Source: Treponema sp.
Lineage (GTDB): Bacteria > Spirochaetota > Spirochaetia > Treponematales > Treponemataceae
Direction of reading: 5' to 3'
Length of the DNA: 64,000 bases
NCBI GenBank assembly: GCA_017464425.1
Contig: JAFUDX010000025.1
Location: 62,001 to 126,000 of the forward strand
Positions 25,624-34,848 of the stretch are shown piece by piece. The number at the start of each line of letters is the position of its first letter. Position 1 is the stretch's first letter. The notes under the pieces are model-generated. The model was not told the origin of the DNA, searched no databases, and saw nothing but the letters and a program-made list of their open reading frames with translations. The translations under genes were made by a program, and so were the position numbers.

Positions 25624-27153
25624 TTGAACGATTCAGCATTTCACTTCGAAAAGAGCAAATCTGGTGAACACACCTGCTCTTTTGAGGGAAAATATTTACA
25701 TTCAAAATACAATCCCAGAGCAGAGGGAGAAAAGTTCGCGCAAAATGTGCAGGCGGATTTTTCTCCTCTTTGTGTTTTTATCATTGAGCCTGCCCTATCA
25801 TACTGCGTTTCGTTTTTACGGCAAAAATTTCCAACAGCAAAACTATATGCCATCCGCTTTTTTGATGATTTTTCAGACACGGACACGCTTTGGGATTTTG
25901 TCTTTTATCTCAAAAAATACGGAAAACATACAGAGCATGTTCCGTTATCTGAGCGACTTTTCAATTTTTTAGGTGAAGAATCATTAATTTCAAGCTGTTT
26001 TTTTGATTGGCATGCGACACAAATGCTTTTTCCGTCAGAATCAGCAGAAACATGGCAGGAAATCAAAAAAGCCATTCTCAAAGCCCGCGATGTGATTGGG
26101 ACGCGCTCGTATTTTTCAAAACGCTGGTTTAAAAATGCATTGATTTTTACTGCTCACATTCAACATCCTGTTGTTTTAGAAAAAACAAGGCTTCCCATAC
26201 TGATTGCCGCTTCTGGTCCAAGCCTGCACGCATCGATTCCGTACATTAAAAAATTTCGGTCATCGTTCTTTTTGATAGCACTCTCTTCGGCTTTTATGCC
26301 GCTTGCCGCGCATGAAATTACGCCCAATCTTGTAATGAGCAGCGATGGCGGATTTTGGGCAAAAAAGCATCTTGATTTTCATCCTCAGCCGTCCGATACG
26401 ATTTTTGCGCTTGAAACAGAAAGTGCCGTTCCCAAAAGCATTCTTGAATCAAAAAAAATTCTTCCGCTCATTTATGAAGACTCGCTCGGAAAAGATTTTT
26501 TGGATTCGCTCTCAATTCCCTTTTTGATTTCAAAGCGAAATGGAACGGTGGCGGGCACAGCTTTAGAATTTGCGTTTGATTTTACGCACGAAAAAATTTA
26601 TGTCTGTGGCTTAGATCAAGCACCTGCCCCCGCTTTTCAGCATACCCAACCGAATGCGCTCGAAATTGACAACGCCCAAACTGATTTTAAGCTCCGCACC
26701 AAAGAAAGCAGAATCACTTTTTCGCGCTTCCGCTCCGAGACATCCCTTGAAATCTACCGAAACTGGTTCATTTCAAATTCAGACTACTTCGCAAAGAGAG
26801 TTTTCCGTCTTTCAGACACGGGAACCTATCAATACCCGCTCGGGAAAATAAAAGACATAAGATGGACTGATTTTGAGCGTCTTAATGCCGAATTCATTCT
26901 GCGCGATTCAAGCCAACAAAGCAAAAAAACAGAAAGCAACGGCCACACTCCAGTGCAAGCGCACCTTCGCAAAGAAACGCTCCAAACAAAACTGAAAAGC
27001 ATAGCACAGACAAAAAGATTCAGCGAAGAAGTATTTCCGATGGAAGCAATTCTGATACGGCGAGAACTTTCACAGGCAAAAAAACAAGAATTACAAGCAC
27101 AACTAGAAGAAAAAATCGAAAAATTCATACATGAATGTGAGCGATTGTTTTAA
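25624..27153 (+). CDS. DUF115 (motility-associated factor / MptE-like) family protein 1
   Basis: 509 residues from a TTG start (an ATG-free N-terminus; the downstream paralogue begins MNDC, this one MNDS). The central part has LPILIAASGPSLHASIPYI, the glycine-containing motif of the DUF115 family, then NLVMSSDGGFWAKKH and FDFTHEKIYVCGLDQAPAP. Family members include flagellin glycosyltransferases called Maf. It shares YLHSKYNPRAEGEKFA with the next gene, so the two are tandem paralogues. The N-terminal part is less conserved and the GAD motif is replaced by GLDQAP. Substrate unknown. Confidence 0.78.
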   Translation: MNDSAFHFEKSKSGEHTCSFEGKYLHSKYNPRAEGEKFAQNVQADFSPLCVFIIEPALSYCVSFLRQKFPTAKLYAIRFFDDFSDTDTLWDFVFYLKKYGKHTEHVPLSERLFNFLGEESLISSCFFDWHATQMLFPSESAETWQEIKKAILKARDVIGTRSYFSKRWFKNALIFTAHIQHPVVLEKTRLPILIAASGPSLHASIPYIKKFRSSFFLIALSSAFMPLAAHEITPNLVMSSDGGFWAKKHLDFHPQPSDTIFALETESAVPKSILESKKILPLIYEDSLGKDFLDSLSIPFLISKRNGTVAGTALEFAFDFTHEKIYVCGLDQAPAPAFQHTQPNALEIDNAQTDFKLRTKESRITFSRFRSETSLEIYRNWFISNSDYFAKRVFRLSDTGTYQYPLGKIKDIRWTDFERLNAEFILRDSSQQSKKTESNGHTPVQAHLRKETLQTKLKSIAQTKRFSEEVFPMEAILIRRELSQAKKQELQAQLEEKIEKFIHECERLF

Positions 27154-27158
27154 AGAAA

Positions 27159-28628
27159 ATGAATGATTGTATATATTCACACATAATTGAAGCAAAAGAT
27201 AAAAATCTCATTCCAGTCTGCAAAAATGAAGCAAGCGGACAAGAAATGTGCCTGCACTCAAAATACAATCCCGTCCGCGAGGCAGAAAATTTTGCATCTC
27301 AGGTTGTAGAATCATCTTTTTTTGTCGTGTTAGGACTCGGAGCCGGCTATCACATTCAAAAACTGAGCGAGAAGTTTCCACAGGCAAAGATTCTCGTGGT
27401 GGAAATTTCAGACGATGCGATTGCTTTTTTGCAGCAAATTCCATGCGTTCGCTCCCTTTCTCAAAATCCTCAGATTCACCTTTCTGCCATTCAGAATCTT
27501 GAGACAAATCTGCTTTCAATTTATAAACCTGCCCTGCATGGCAATCTTTCGATTCTTTCACTCCGGGCATGGGAAACTCTTTTTGTTACAGAGGCCGCAC
27601 ATGCGCACGAAAAAATCAATTCCACCGTCAAATTGCTTTCTGGAGATTATTCTGTTCAAAGTCACTTCGGAAAAATCTGGCAAAAAAATATTCTTTCTAA
27701 TCTAAAACTATCCGAAACCATTCCTCCGCTTTCACCCCGCCTGCAAGAGCGCATCACTGGTAAAATCGCCGCAGTGATTGCGGCAGGGCCAAGCCTTGAC
27801 AAAGCTGTTTTTGAATTAGCGCACCACCGGGAAACATATTTTATCATCGCAACTGACACGGCATATGCTGCGCTTGCAAAACAAAATATCATAAGTGACG
27901 CGGTAGTCTCAATTGACGGGCAAATGATTTCTCATGAGCATTTTCTTGCCCCCTTTAGCGGCGATACTATTTTTGTTTTCGACTTATGCGCGCCTTCTTC
28001 CTCTGTCCGAAAAGCACTCCGTTTTTCAAAAAATGTGCTTCTGATAGAAACGGGGCATCCACTGTCACAATACGCATCTTTTTTTGACGGTTTTCCGCAC
28101 TTTCCCCATCTAGCGGCAGGAAGCGGCACCGTTACGATTGCAGCGGCAAGCTTCGCACAATTTTTAGGCTTTCCAAACGATAAAATCATGTTTTTTGGCG
28201 CAGATTTTTCTTATATTGACGGAAAACCATACGCTCGTGGCACCTACCTTGAACGCGCATTTTATTCACAGGCAAACCGATTCGACACCGCAGAAAAATC
28301 ATACACGAGGCTGATGTACCGAACGCCCGTGACAAAAATTTCAGAAAATAAAATCACAACGGACATTCTTGACTCTTACCGGCTTTCCCTGTCTGATTTC
28401 ATGAAGAGGACGCCGATTACGAAAAACAAGATTCCGCCCAGTTATGCACACTTTGATTTTCAGAAATTTAAAACAATATACCGTAAAGAATTACAAGACG
28501 CTTTCCAAAACAAAACTGACTATAACGAAGACGCGCCCATCATTACGACGATGCTTCCTCTGCTGGCAAAAATCGGAAAAGGCTCGGCGTTTCTTGCATA
28601 CCTTAAAATATTGGAGTATACTAAATGA
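27159..28628 (+). CDS. DUF115 (motility-associated factor / MptE-like) family protein 2
   Basis: 489 residues, 5 nt downstream of its paralogue. CLHSKYNPVREAENFASQVV and FFVVLGLGAGYHIQKLSEKF form the N-terminal domain; IAAVIAAGPSLDKAVFELAH is the DUF115 motif, then DAVVSIDGQMISHEHF and IMFFGADFSYIDGKPYARGT. In other bacteria this fold modifies flagellins with nonulosonic acids; treponemal flagellins are known to be glycosylated in some species, so this is a plausible role, but no flagellin or sugar-synthesis gene is nearby. The stop overlaps the next start (ATGA). Confidence 0.82.
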   Translation: MNDCIYSHIIEAKDKNLIPVCKNEASGQEMCLHSKYNPVREAENFASQVVESSFFVVLGLGAGYHIQKLSEKFPQAKILVVEISDDAIAFLQQIPCVRSLSQNPQIHLSAIQNLETNLLSIYKPALHGNLSILSLRAWETLFVTEAAHAHEKINSTVKLLSGDYSVQSHFGKIWQKNILSNLKLSETIPPLSPRLQERITGKIAAVIAAGPSLDKAVFELAHHRETYFIIATDTAYAALAKQNIISDAVVSIDGQMISHEHFLAPFSGDTIFVFDLCAPSSSVRKALRFSKNVLLIETGHPLSQYASFFDGFPHFPHLAAGSGTVTIAAASFAQFLGFPNDKIMFFGADFSYIDGKPYARGTYLERAFYSQANRFDTAEKSYTRLMYRTPVTKISENKITTDILDSYRLSLSDFMKRTPITKNKIPPSYAHFDFQKFKTIYRKELQDAFQNKTDYNEDAPIITTMLPLLAKIGKGSAFLAYLKILEYTK

Positions 28629-30058
28629 ATATGAAAAAACCAATCACCATCGTATCAAGTATCAGTTTTTTATTATTTTTGATTGCAATCATTTGGTTTG
28701 GAGCAGGTGTGTATACCGACAAAAAAAGTGGCATCGAAAAGGCAGACCAACGATTTTCTACACTGCTCGAAAACACGCAAAAAAATTTCCAAGAAAATCA
28801 ATACGGAACCTATCAATTCTCAAATAATTTCATAAACGCGATTGGCACCATTGATGATTTTTCATCTCTCAAACTTGAAGTCAATGGCGAGCTGGTTTAT
28901 TCATATCCACCTGAACTTTTTACACTTCCTTCGCCAGAACTTGTAAAATCGTATGCGCAAACAGTGTACTCAGGCGAAAAATCATTTACGCTCAAAGCAT
29001 CGATCTATCTCGTAAAGCCAGGCTCAGTCTATAACCACTCGCGATTTGCATTCATACTTATTTTATTCGGTACCGTGATTGCGGGTGTGTTTATTTTGAT
29101 TTTAAACGGAAGAGAATCAGACTCACTCACCTTCAAGCCCAAGTGCCATTCATACAAATCCTACTCCGACTACATAAAAACCGAAGATTCTAAAAAAAGC
29201 GATGAAGCCGAAGAAAAAGCAACAGAAGCACAAGAACCTAACTCTCAGATAGAACAAACTGAATCAAGTACTGCAGCAGAACCTTGTGAAAGTGCAGAGC
29301 CGATTTTCCAAGAGACTACAGAGCCAGAACAAACTGATTTGCAATCTGAAGAAATCAATATCAATTTTTCAGACGATGAGCCAACTGATTCAGCGGATTT
29401 TTCTCAGCACAATACAGTTGAGCCAAACGATGACCTTTTTTCCGACGCCGAAGACACAGAATTAGCAGATGACGAAGGCGGTTTGGACATCATTGATCAG
29501 ATGGAGCAACTCAATGAGCAAGAATCTGCGTTTGATGAAGATGATTTTTCAGAATCCACCATTGATTTTGAAGATACGCCAGCAATTACCTTTGAAACTG
29601 ACGAGCCGTTGACATCACCAGTCACAAGCCTACGGCTGCAAAATTCGCTTGGAGAATCGTTTGACAGCGTTATTCAGTCAGGAAAGACGCAGGCCACTGT
29701 CGCCCTCATAAAAATCAATGCCCTTGATCGAGGGAACGAAATTTCACAAAAAATCATTTCTATTCTTAAAGACGAAAACGAAGACGCCCAGATATTTGAA
29801 TACAAGGCCGATTCGTATGCAGTGTTGCTTCCAGAAAGTGATTTACAGACCACCGTTGACAAATACGAGCAAATTTATAATAAAGTCACTGATTTTCTCA
29901 AAAACAGCAATGCCACAAACGAAGTTTCCGTAGGCATTTCATCGGCAAGCGGCAGAGATGTCAAAGCAGAGCGCGTCATACTTGAAGCAAACCAAGCGTT
30001 AGACTACGCGTCACAGGATCCAGACTCACCAATCGTCGCATTCAGAGTTAAGGCTTAG
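28625..30058 (+). CDS. Two-helix membrane protein with acidic linker and degenerate GGDEF-like domain
   Basis: 477 residues, starting in a 4-nt overlap with DUF115 gene 2. Membrane helices near residues 10-30 and 140-160 enclose a ~105-residue periplasmic part. A ~180-residue Glu/Asp/Ser-rich linker follows. The last ~150 residues resemble a GGDEF domain: VALIKINALDRGN, then EYKADSYAVLLPES where RxGGDEFxxLLP is expected, and VSVGISSASGRDVKAERVIL with ANQALDYAS. All signature residues needed for diguanylate cyclase are replaced, so it is predicted inactive, perhaps a protein-protein or ligand-binding relic. The acidic linker parallels the first gene of the operon. Confidence 0.72.
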   Translation: MNMKKPITIVSSISFLLFLIAIIWFGAGVYTDKKSGIEKADQRFSTLLENTQKNFQENQYGTYQFSNNFINAIGTIDDFSSLKLEVNGELVYSYPPELFTLPSPELVKSYAQTVYSGEKSFTLKASIYLVKPGSVYNHSRFAFILILFGTVIAGVFILILNGRESDSLTFKPKCHSYKSYSDYIKTEDSKKSDEAEEKATEAQEPNSQIEQTESSTAAEPCESAEPIFQETTEPEQTDLQSEEININFSDDEPTDSADFSQHNTVEPNDDLFSDAEDTELADDEGGLDIIDQMEQLNEQESAFDEDDFSESTIDFEDTPAITFETDEPLTSPVTSLRLQNSLGESFDSVIQSGKTQATVALIKINALDRGNEISQKIISILKDENEDAQIFEYKADSYAVLLPESDLQTTVDKYEQIYNKVTDFLKNSNATNEVSVGISSASGRDVKAERVILEANQALDYASQDPDSPIVAFRVKA

Positions 30059-30689
30059 GCTCTTCTGATTTTTTATCATCTTCTGGCGGAGGCGGAAGTT
30101 CCACTTTTTTGTCAGCATCAAAGTTATCCACGATGTCGGCAAGTTGCTGCGCGAATGACGAAAGCTGCTTATTGTCTGGGAATTTTTCTTTTAAGACGAA
30201 GAATGATTCTTCTGCATCTTCTCCCCGCCCCGCATTTATCAAAAGCGACACAAACGACTCAAGAAGATTTTCATCATAGGGATTCTCTTTGAGCAAATCT
30301 CGGTATTGCACAATCGCATCGTCAACATCGCCACGCATTGCCGTAATATAGGCAAGCGAAGTTTTTAGAAGCGTGTTATCGCCGTCTCGCTCCAAAAGTT
30401 CGTTGTATGTTTTGACAGCCTCGTCCCAATTTTTTGCAAGCGCATACGAGCGGGCAAGTTTATAATACGCGGTGAGATACAAATCCTCATTACGCATGGC
30501 GAGTTTGTAATATTCGGCGGCTTTAGTGTAATTTTTGATTTCAAGATACCCTTCCGCCACCGTGTAATATTCCGTCGCAAGATTTTTTAGAATGATTTTT
30601 TCTTCTCCGGGAATACGAAGCCCAGTGGAAGCACAAGAAACAAATGAGAAAATAAGAAAAAGTAAAAAAATGTGCAAAATTCTTCGCAT
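30048..30689 (-). CDS. TPR lipoprotein
   Basis: 213 residues. Lipobox FSFVSCAST gives a lipid-anchored Cys near residue 19. Tetratricopeptide units are visible: EYYTVAEGYLEIKNYTKAAE, AYYKLARSYALAKNWDEAV, TAMRGDVDDAIVQYRDLLKE, then a Pro/Glu/Lys tail (PPPPEDDKK). Such lipoproteins often serve outer-membrane assembly or transport scaffolds, but nothing specifies the partner. It is 1 nt after the preceding lipoprotein and convergent, overlapping the degenerate-GGDEF gene by 11 nt. Confidence 0.82.
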   Translation of the reverse strand: MRRILHIFLLFLIFSFVSCASTGLRIPGEEKIILKNLATEYYTVAEGYLEIKNYTKAAEYYKLAMRNEDLYLTAYYKLARSYALAKNWDEAVKTYNELLERDGDNTLLKTSLAYITAMRGDVDDAIVQYRDLLKENPYDENLLESFVSLLINAGRGEDAEESFFVLKEKFPDNKQLSSFAQQLADIVDNFDADKKVELPPPPEDDKKSEEPKP

Positions 30690-30690
30690 T

Positions 30691-31596
30691 TTATCGTATC
30701 ATTGAAAGCAGCTGCTTTTGGCTGACTGGCAAATCGTTTATCGTGAGCTGACTTTGCCCCGTTTGTGCAATTTTAACAGCAATCGGGAAGAATGCGAGCT
30801 TCATTGCCGCTGCCGTTGCCTTGATAGTGCGTGAATCACTGAGATTCAAGACAAGTGTGACATTAAAGCCCCCCGAAGATTCTTCATATTTTGTAAGTTT
30901 GGCATACGCCGAAGAAACAGGAACGCCAACATTCACCCCGCTCATAAAATTTCGCAAAAAGGCTTGTGGATTCGGTGAATAGAGCATAATATCAGAAGCG
31001 ATATTCTCATGAAGATACTTGAATTGAAATTCGCTCAATACTTCTGAAAGCAATTTTTGTTGATTTTCAGAATTTTGCGCGACTTCTGCCGGAACTTTTT
31101 CAGCAGGAAAATCGGCATAAGCGATTCTGTTGAATTTTTCAACCATCGGGGAAATGTCACGCGATAAAAATGCGTTCGATGAAGACGGCAAACACAGTTG
31201 AAATTGAGTTTGCTTATGCGTGTACGCAAGTTGTCCTTCGACCGTCCCTGCCTGCCAACCATTTTTTTCGCTCAGAGCCAAGCCGACAAAACTCGTGGGA
31301 ATGTTTCCGTTTGCTGAAAGTTGCAATTCATTTTTTGAATCGATTGCAATGTACGCCGTGTCAAGCCGCTCAGCGATTTTTTTCGCATCTTCTTCGACTA
31401 CATTCGCAATTTTTTGAATCGCTTTCGTAACAAATTCTTGATTTGCTTGCACGGGAATCGTCAGATACACAGCCGCATCTCCGTCCAAAAGCTCGAATGC
31501 GTCAACGGGGGCAAGATCGGGAGCAGATTTGCAGGAGAAAAAACTTGCGGCAATCAGCGAGAGAGCCACAAGTTTGAAAACATTACGCTTTTTCAA
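30691..31596 (-). CDS. Lipoprotein of unknown function
   Basis: 301 residues from TTG 31596, with GGAG 8 nt upstream inside the ileS 3' end. LKKRNVFKLVALSLIAASFF precedes the Cys of the lipobox. Mature protein has LLDGDAAVYLTIPVQANQEF and repeated beta/alpha segments; the C-terminal half includes VTLVLNLSDSRTIKATAAAM. No family recognised. The 14-nt overlap with ileS indicates coupled expression in ileS-lipoprotein-TPR lipoprotein order. Confidence 0.72.
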   Translation of the reverse strand: MKKRNVFKLVALSLIAASFFSCKSAPDLAPVDAFELLDGDAAVYLTIPVQANQEFVTKAIQKIANVVEEDAKKIAERLDTAYIAIDSKNELQLSANGNIPTSFVGLALSEKNGWQAGTVEGQLAYTHKQTQFQLCLPSSSNAFLSRDISPMVEKFNRIAYADFPAEKVPAEVAQNSENQQKLLSEVLSEFQFKYLHENIASDIMLYSPNPQAFLRNFMSGVNVGVPVSSAYAKLTKYEESSGGFNVTLVLNLSDSRTIKATAAAMKLAFFPIAVKIAQTGQSQLTINDLPVSQKQLLSMIR

Positions 31597-34500
31597 TAGA
31601 AATGCTCCATGTTTTGTCGTCGGCTTCAACGGAAGTGGACTTGGTGAGTTTGTCCTTCCATTCCTGCACGGTGGAAAGCGTTTCGCCCGAAACAAATTCT
31701 TTAAATTTTGCGAACGCGTCCTTCAAGTCGCCGTCGCCTGAGACAAAGAGTTTGATTCGGTCGGTGACTTCAAATCCGCTCTCTTTGCGAAGGTTCTGGA
31801 TTCCACGGATAAGATCACGCACATAGCCTTCTTTTTTGAGGTCATCGGTGACTTTGGTGTCCAAGCCGACCGTAAGCGTGCCGTCATTGACGACCTTAAG
31901 GTCTTCTTTTTCGATGCGCTCAACGATGATTTTTTCGGTGTCAAGGTCAACGCTCTGCCCGTCAACATCAACGGAAACTTTCTTTCCACCCAAAATGTCG
32001 GCGATAGACTGATTTTTAAGCTCCTGAATTTTTGCCGCGGCAGCCTTCATTTTTGCACCGAGCTCTTTTCCAAGCACCTTGAAGTTTGCCTTTGCCTTGT
32101 AGCTGACAAGTTCGTCCTCGCGCTCATGAAAGATGACTTCCTTAACATTCAACTCCTCGCGAATCGTGTCAATCATGCTTTCAAGCACTTTGCGCTCTTC
32201 GGCATTCCGTGTAACAAGCTGCGTTGAGGCTAAGGGCTGGCGGTTTTTCAAATTGAACTGATTGCGCAAAGACCGCCCCATTGAAACCGCTTTCTGAACC
32301 GTGTCCATGCGGAATTCTAATCTTTCGTCACGCAACGCGGCATTGTACACGGGGAAATCCGCTAAATGGACTGATTCTGCGTCTTTTTCGGTGCGCAAGT
32401 TCTGCCATATACTTTCGGTGATGAACGGAATGAACGGTGCTGCGGTAAGCGAGAATGATTTGAGTGCATAGTACAGAGATTCGTATGCCTCTTTCTTGTC
32501 GGTGTCGTTCTCGCTCTTCCAGAAGCGGCGGCGTGAACGGCGGATGTACCAGTTGTTGAGCTGGTCGATGAAGTTAATGAGCGGGTCAATTGCCGTGCTC
32601 AAATCGTAATCGTCAAGAGCCTGCGTGACATCTTTAATCATCTTCTGGGTGATTGAAACAATCCAAGCATCAAGCGGGTTTTTGGGCTTCATACCGTTAA
32701 ACACATCGCCCTTTGCCGTGTAGCCGTCGATGTTCGCATAGGTGACGAAGAAAGAATAGCCCGACCAGAGCGGAATGAGAATGTTCTTTAAGACTTCGCG
32801 TACGCCGTTATCGCTGTAGCGCAAATCGTCAGCCTTAACGACCGCCGAGTGCGTGAGGAACAGACGGAGCGCGTCCGCACCGAACATATTGATTGCCTCA
32901 ACTGGGTCGGTGTAGTTCTTCAAGGACTTGGACATTTTTCGTCCGTCTTCCGCCAAAACCAAGCCGTTTACGATACAGTTTTTGAACGCGGGCTTATCGA
33001 ACAGTTCCGCCGCAAGAATCGTGAGCGTGTAGAACCAACCGCGCGTTTGGTCAAGACCTTCCGAAATAAAATCGGCAGGGAAATGCTTTTCAAAATGCTC
33101 CTTGTTCTCAAACGGATAGTGAAGCTGTGCGTACGGCATACTTCCCGACTCAAACCAGCAGTCAAAAACCTCCGGAATGCGGTGCATTGTCCCGCCGCAC
33201 TTACATTTAATCGTGACCTTATCGACAAACTGCTTGTGCAAGTCGTCCAAGTCAACGCCGCTCTTTTCTTTAAGCTCGGCGCGGCTTCCGATACAGATTT
33301 TCTCACCGCAGTCGTCGCACCGCCAGATTGGAATCGGGTTTCCCCAGTAGCGGTTCCGGCTGATTGCCCAGTCGCGGCTACCCGCAAGCCACTTTCCGAA
33401 GCGGCCTTCCTTGATGTGCGCGGGCTGCCATTTTATCTGTGCGTTTGCGCGTAACAAGCGGTCGTGCTGGTCGGCTACTTTGACGAACCATGAGCCGATT
33501 CCGCGGTAGATGAGCGGAGAGCCACAACGCCAGCAGTGCGGGTACTGGTGATTCACCGTTTCGCGCTTTACGAGTTTGCCCTCTTTTTTGAGCCTGTCCA
33601 TGATGTCTTTGTCGGCATCTTTTACAAACACGCCCGCGTAGTCAGACACTTCTTTGGTAAAGCGGCACTCTGCGTCAATCGGCTCAACGAACGGAACGCC
33701 GCTTCCTGCGAACACCTTGCTGTCGTCCTCACCGAATGCCGGGGCAATGTGGACAATGCCCGTACCGTCTTCGGTTGAAACATAATCCGCGTTGAGCAAA
33801 CGGAACGCGCCCTTTTCGCACTTCTGACCGCTCACCTTTTCGCATTCTGCCGCGTCTTTAAGACCAGCAAAATATGGGAAAAGCGGCTCATATTCTGCGC
33901 CCAAGAATTCCGCACCCTTGTGGCGGTAGATGATTTCGTAGTCTTCAGCGTTCTTATAATACGAAGAAAGGCGGCTTTCAGCCAAAATGTAATAGTCGCC
34001 ACTAGACTTGTCGAGAATCTTCACATAGTCGATTTCTGGTCCCATACAAAGACCGAGGTTTGAAGGAAGCGTCCACGGAGTTGTCGTCCAGGCAAGGAAA
34101 TAGGTTTTTCCGTTCGTCATTTCATCGTCTTTGAAAGCAACGGGGGCTTTAGTGACCTTAAAGCGAATCGTAATCGCGGGGTCTTGCTTTTCCTTGTAGC
34201 CCTGCGCAAGCTCGTGCGTTGAAAGAACGGTGGCACAGCGCGGGCAGTACGGAAGAATGTACTTTCCCTCATAAATCATGCCCTTATCCCAAAGCGATTT
34301 TGCGACCCACCAGATTGTTTCCATAAAGTCGGGGTTCATGGTTTTGTAGTCGTTGTCAAAATCGACCCAGCGACCCATGCGCGTAATCGTCTTTCGCCAC
34401 TCGCCCGTGTATTTGAGGACGGAAGCGCGGCACTTGTCGTTGAAATTCGCCACGCCGTAGGCTTCAATCTCGTGCTTTGAGTTGATGCCGAGTTCTTTTT

Positions 34501-34789
34501 CGATGAGGTTTTCGACAGGCAAGCCGTGGCAGTCCCAGCCGAATCTGCGGTCAACCTTTTTGCCCTTCATCGTCTGATAGCGCGGAATAATGTCCTTAAT
34601 GGTAGAAGGAATAAAATGCCCGAAGTGTGGGAGACCTGTCGCAAACGGAGGACCGTCAAAGAAAACAAATTCCTCCGCTTTATCGCGCTGCTGAACCGAC
34701 TTTTTGAATGTGTCGTTCTTTTTCCAAAACTCTAAGATTTCTTCTTCCTGTTTAGGGAAATCAACCTTTGCATCAACTGACTTATACAA
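31583..34789 (-). CDS. ileS: Isoleucyl-tRNA synthetase, eukaryote-like type
   Basis: 1068 residues, longer than the ~940 of E. coli-type IleRS and like the eukaryotic/archaeal class found in spirochaetes. HIGH motif is HFGH in GLPHFGHFIPSTIKDI, KMSKS in GRKMSKSLKN; GWDCHGLPVE and YCPRCATVLSTHELAQGY belong to the core and editing region. The start is TTG 34789 with GAGG 6 nt upstream. Members of this class are often less sensitive to mupirocin; that is family knowledge, not shown here. Confidence 0.96.
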   Translation of the reverse strand: MYKSVDAKVDFPKQEEEILEFWKKNDTFKKSVQQRDKAEEFVFFDGPPFATGLPHFGHFIPSTIKDIIPRYQTMKGKKVDRRFGWDCHGLPVENLIEKELGINSKHEIEAYGVANFNDKCRASVLKYTGEWRKTITRMGRWVDFDNDYKTMNPDFMETIWWVAKSLWDKGMIYEGKYILPYCPRCATVLSTHELAQGYKEKQDPAITIRFKVTKAPVAFKDDEMTNGKTYFLAWTTTPWTLPSNLGLCMGPEIDYVKILDKSSGDYYILAESRLSSYYKNAEDYEIIYRHKGAEFLGAEYEPLFPYFAGLKDAAECEKVSGQKCEKGAFRLLNADYVSTEDGTGIVHIAPAFGEDDSKVFAGSGVPFVEPIDAECRFTKEVSDYAGVFVKDADKDIMDRLKKEGKLVKRETVNHQYPHCWRCGSPLIYRGIGSWFVKVADQHDRLLRANAQIKWQPAHIKEGRFGKWLAGSRDWAISRNRYWGNPIPIWRCDDCGEKICIGSRAELKEKSGVDLDDLHKQFVDKVTIKCKCGGTMHRIPEVFDCWFESGSMPYAQLHYPFENKEHFEKHFPADFISEGLDQTRGWFYTLTILAAELFDKPAFKNCIVNGLVLAEDGRKMSKSLKNYTDPVEAINMFGADALRLFLTHSAVVKADDLRYSDNGVREVLKNILIPLWSGYSFFVTYANIDGYTAKGDVFNGMKPKNPLDAWIVSITQKMIKDVTQALDDYDLSTAIDPLINFIDQLNNWYIRRSRRRFWKSENDTDKKEAYESLYYALKSFSLTAAPFIPFITESIWQNLRTEKDAESVHLADFPVYNAALRDERLEFRMDTVQKAVSMGRSLRNQFNLKNRQPLASTQLVTRNAEERKVLESMIDTIREELNVKEVIFHEREDELVSYKAKANFKVLGKELGAKMKAAAAKIQELKNQSIADILGGKKVSVDVDGQSVDLDTEKIIVERIEKEDLKVVNDGTLTVGLDTKVTDDLKKEGYVRDLIRGIQNLRKESGFEVTDRIKLFVSGDGDLKDAFAKFKEFVSGETLSTVQEWKDKLTKSTSVEADDKTWSISIEKA

Positions 34790-34848
34790 AATGAGCCTCG
34801 TGTCAATAATTTTTTGGTAAATAGTTTATCAAATTTTATAAGAATAAT

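Noticed and set aside
30691..31695. ATG-type long start of the lipoprotein gene inside ileS
   Set aside because: The extra 33 residues destroy the lipoprotein signal peptide; TTG 31596 has a GGAG site and gives a normal signal.
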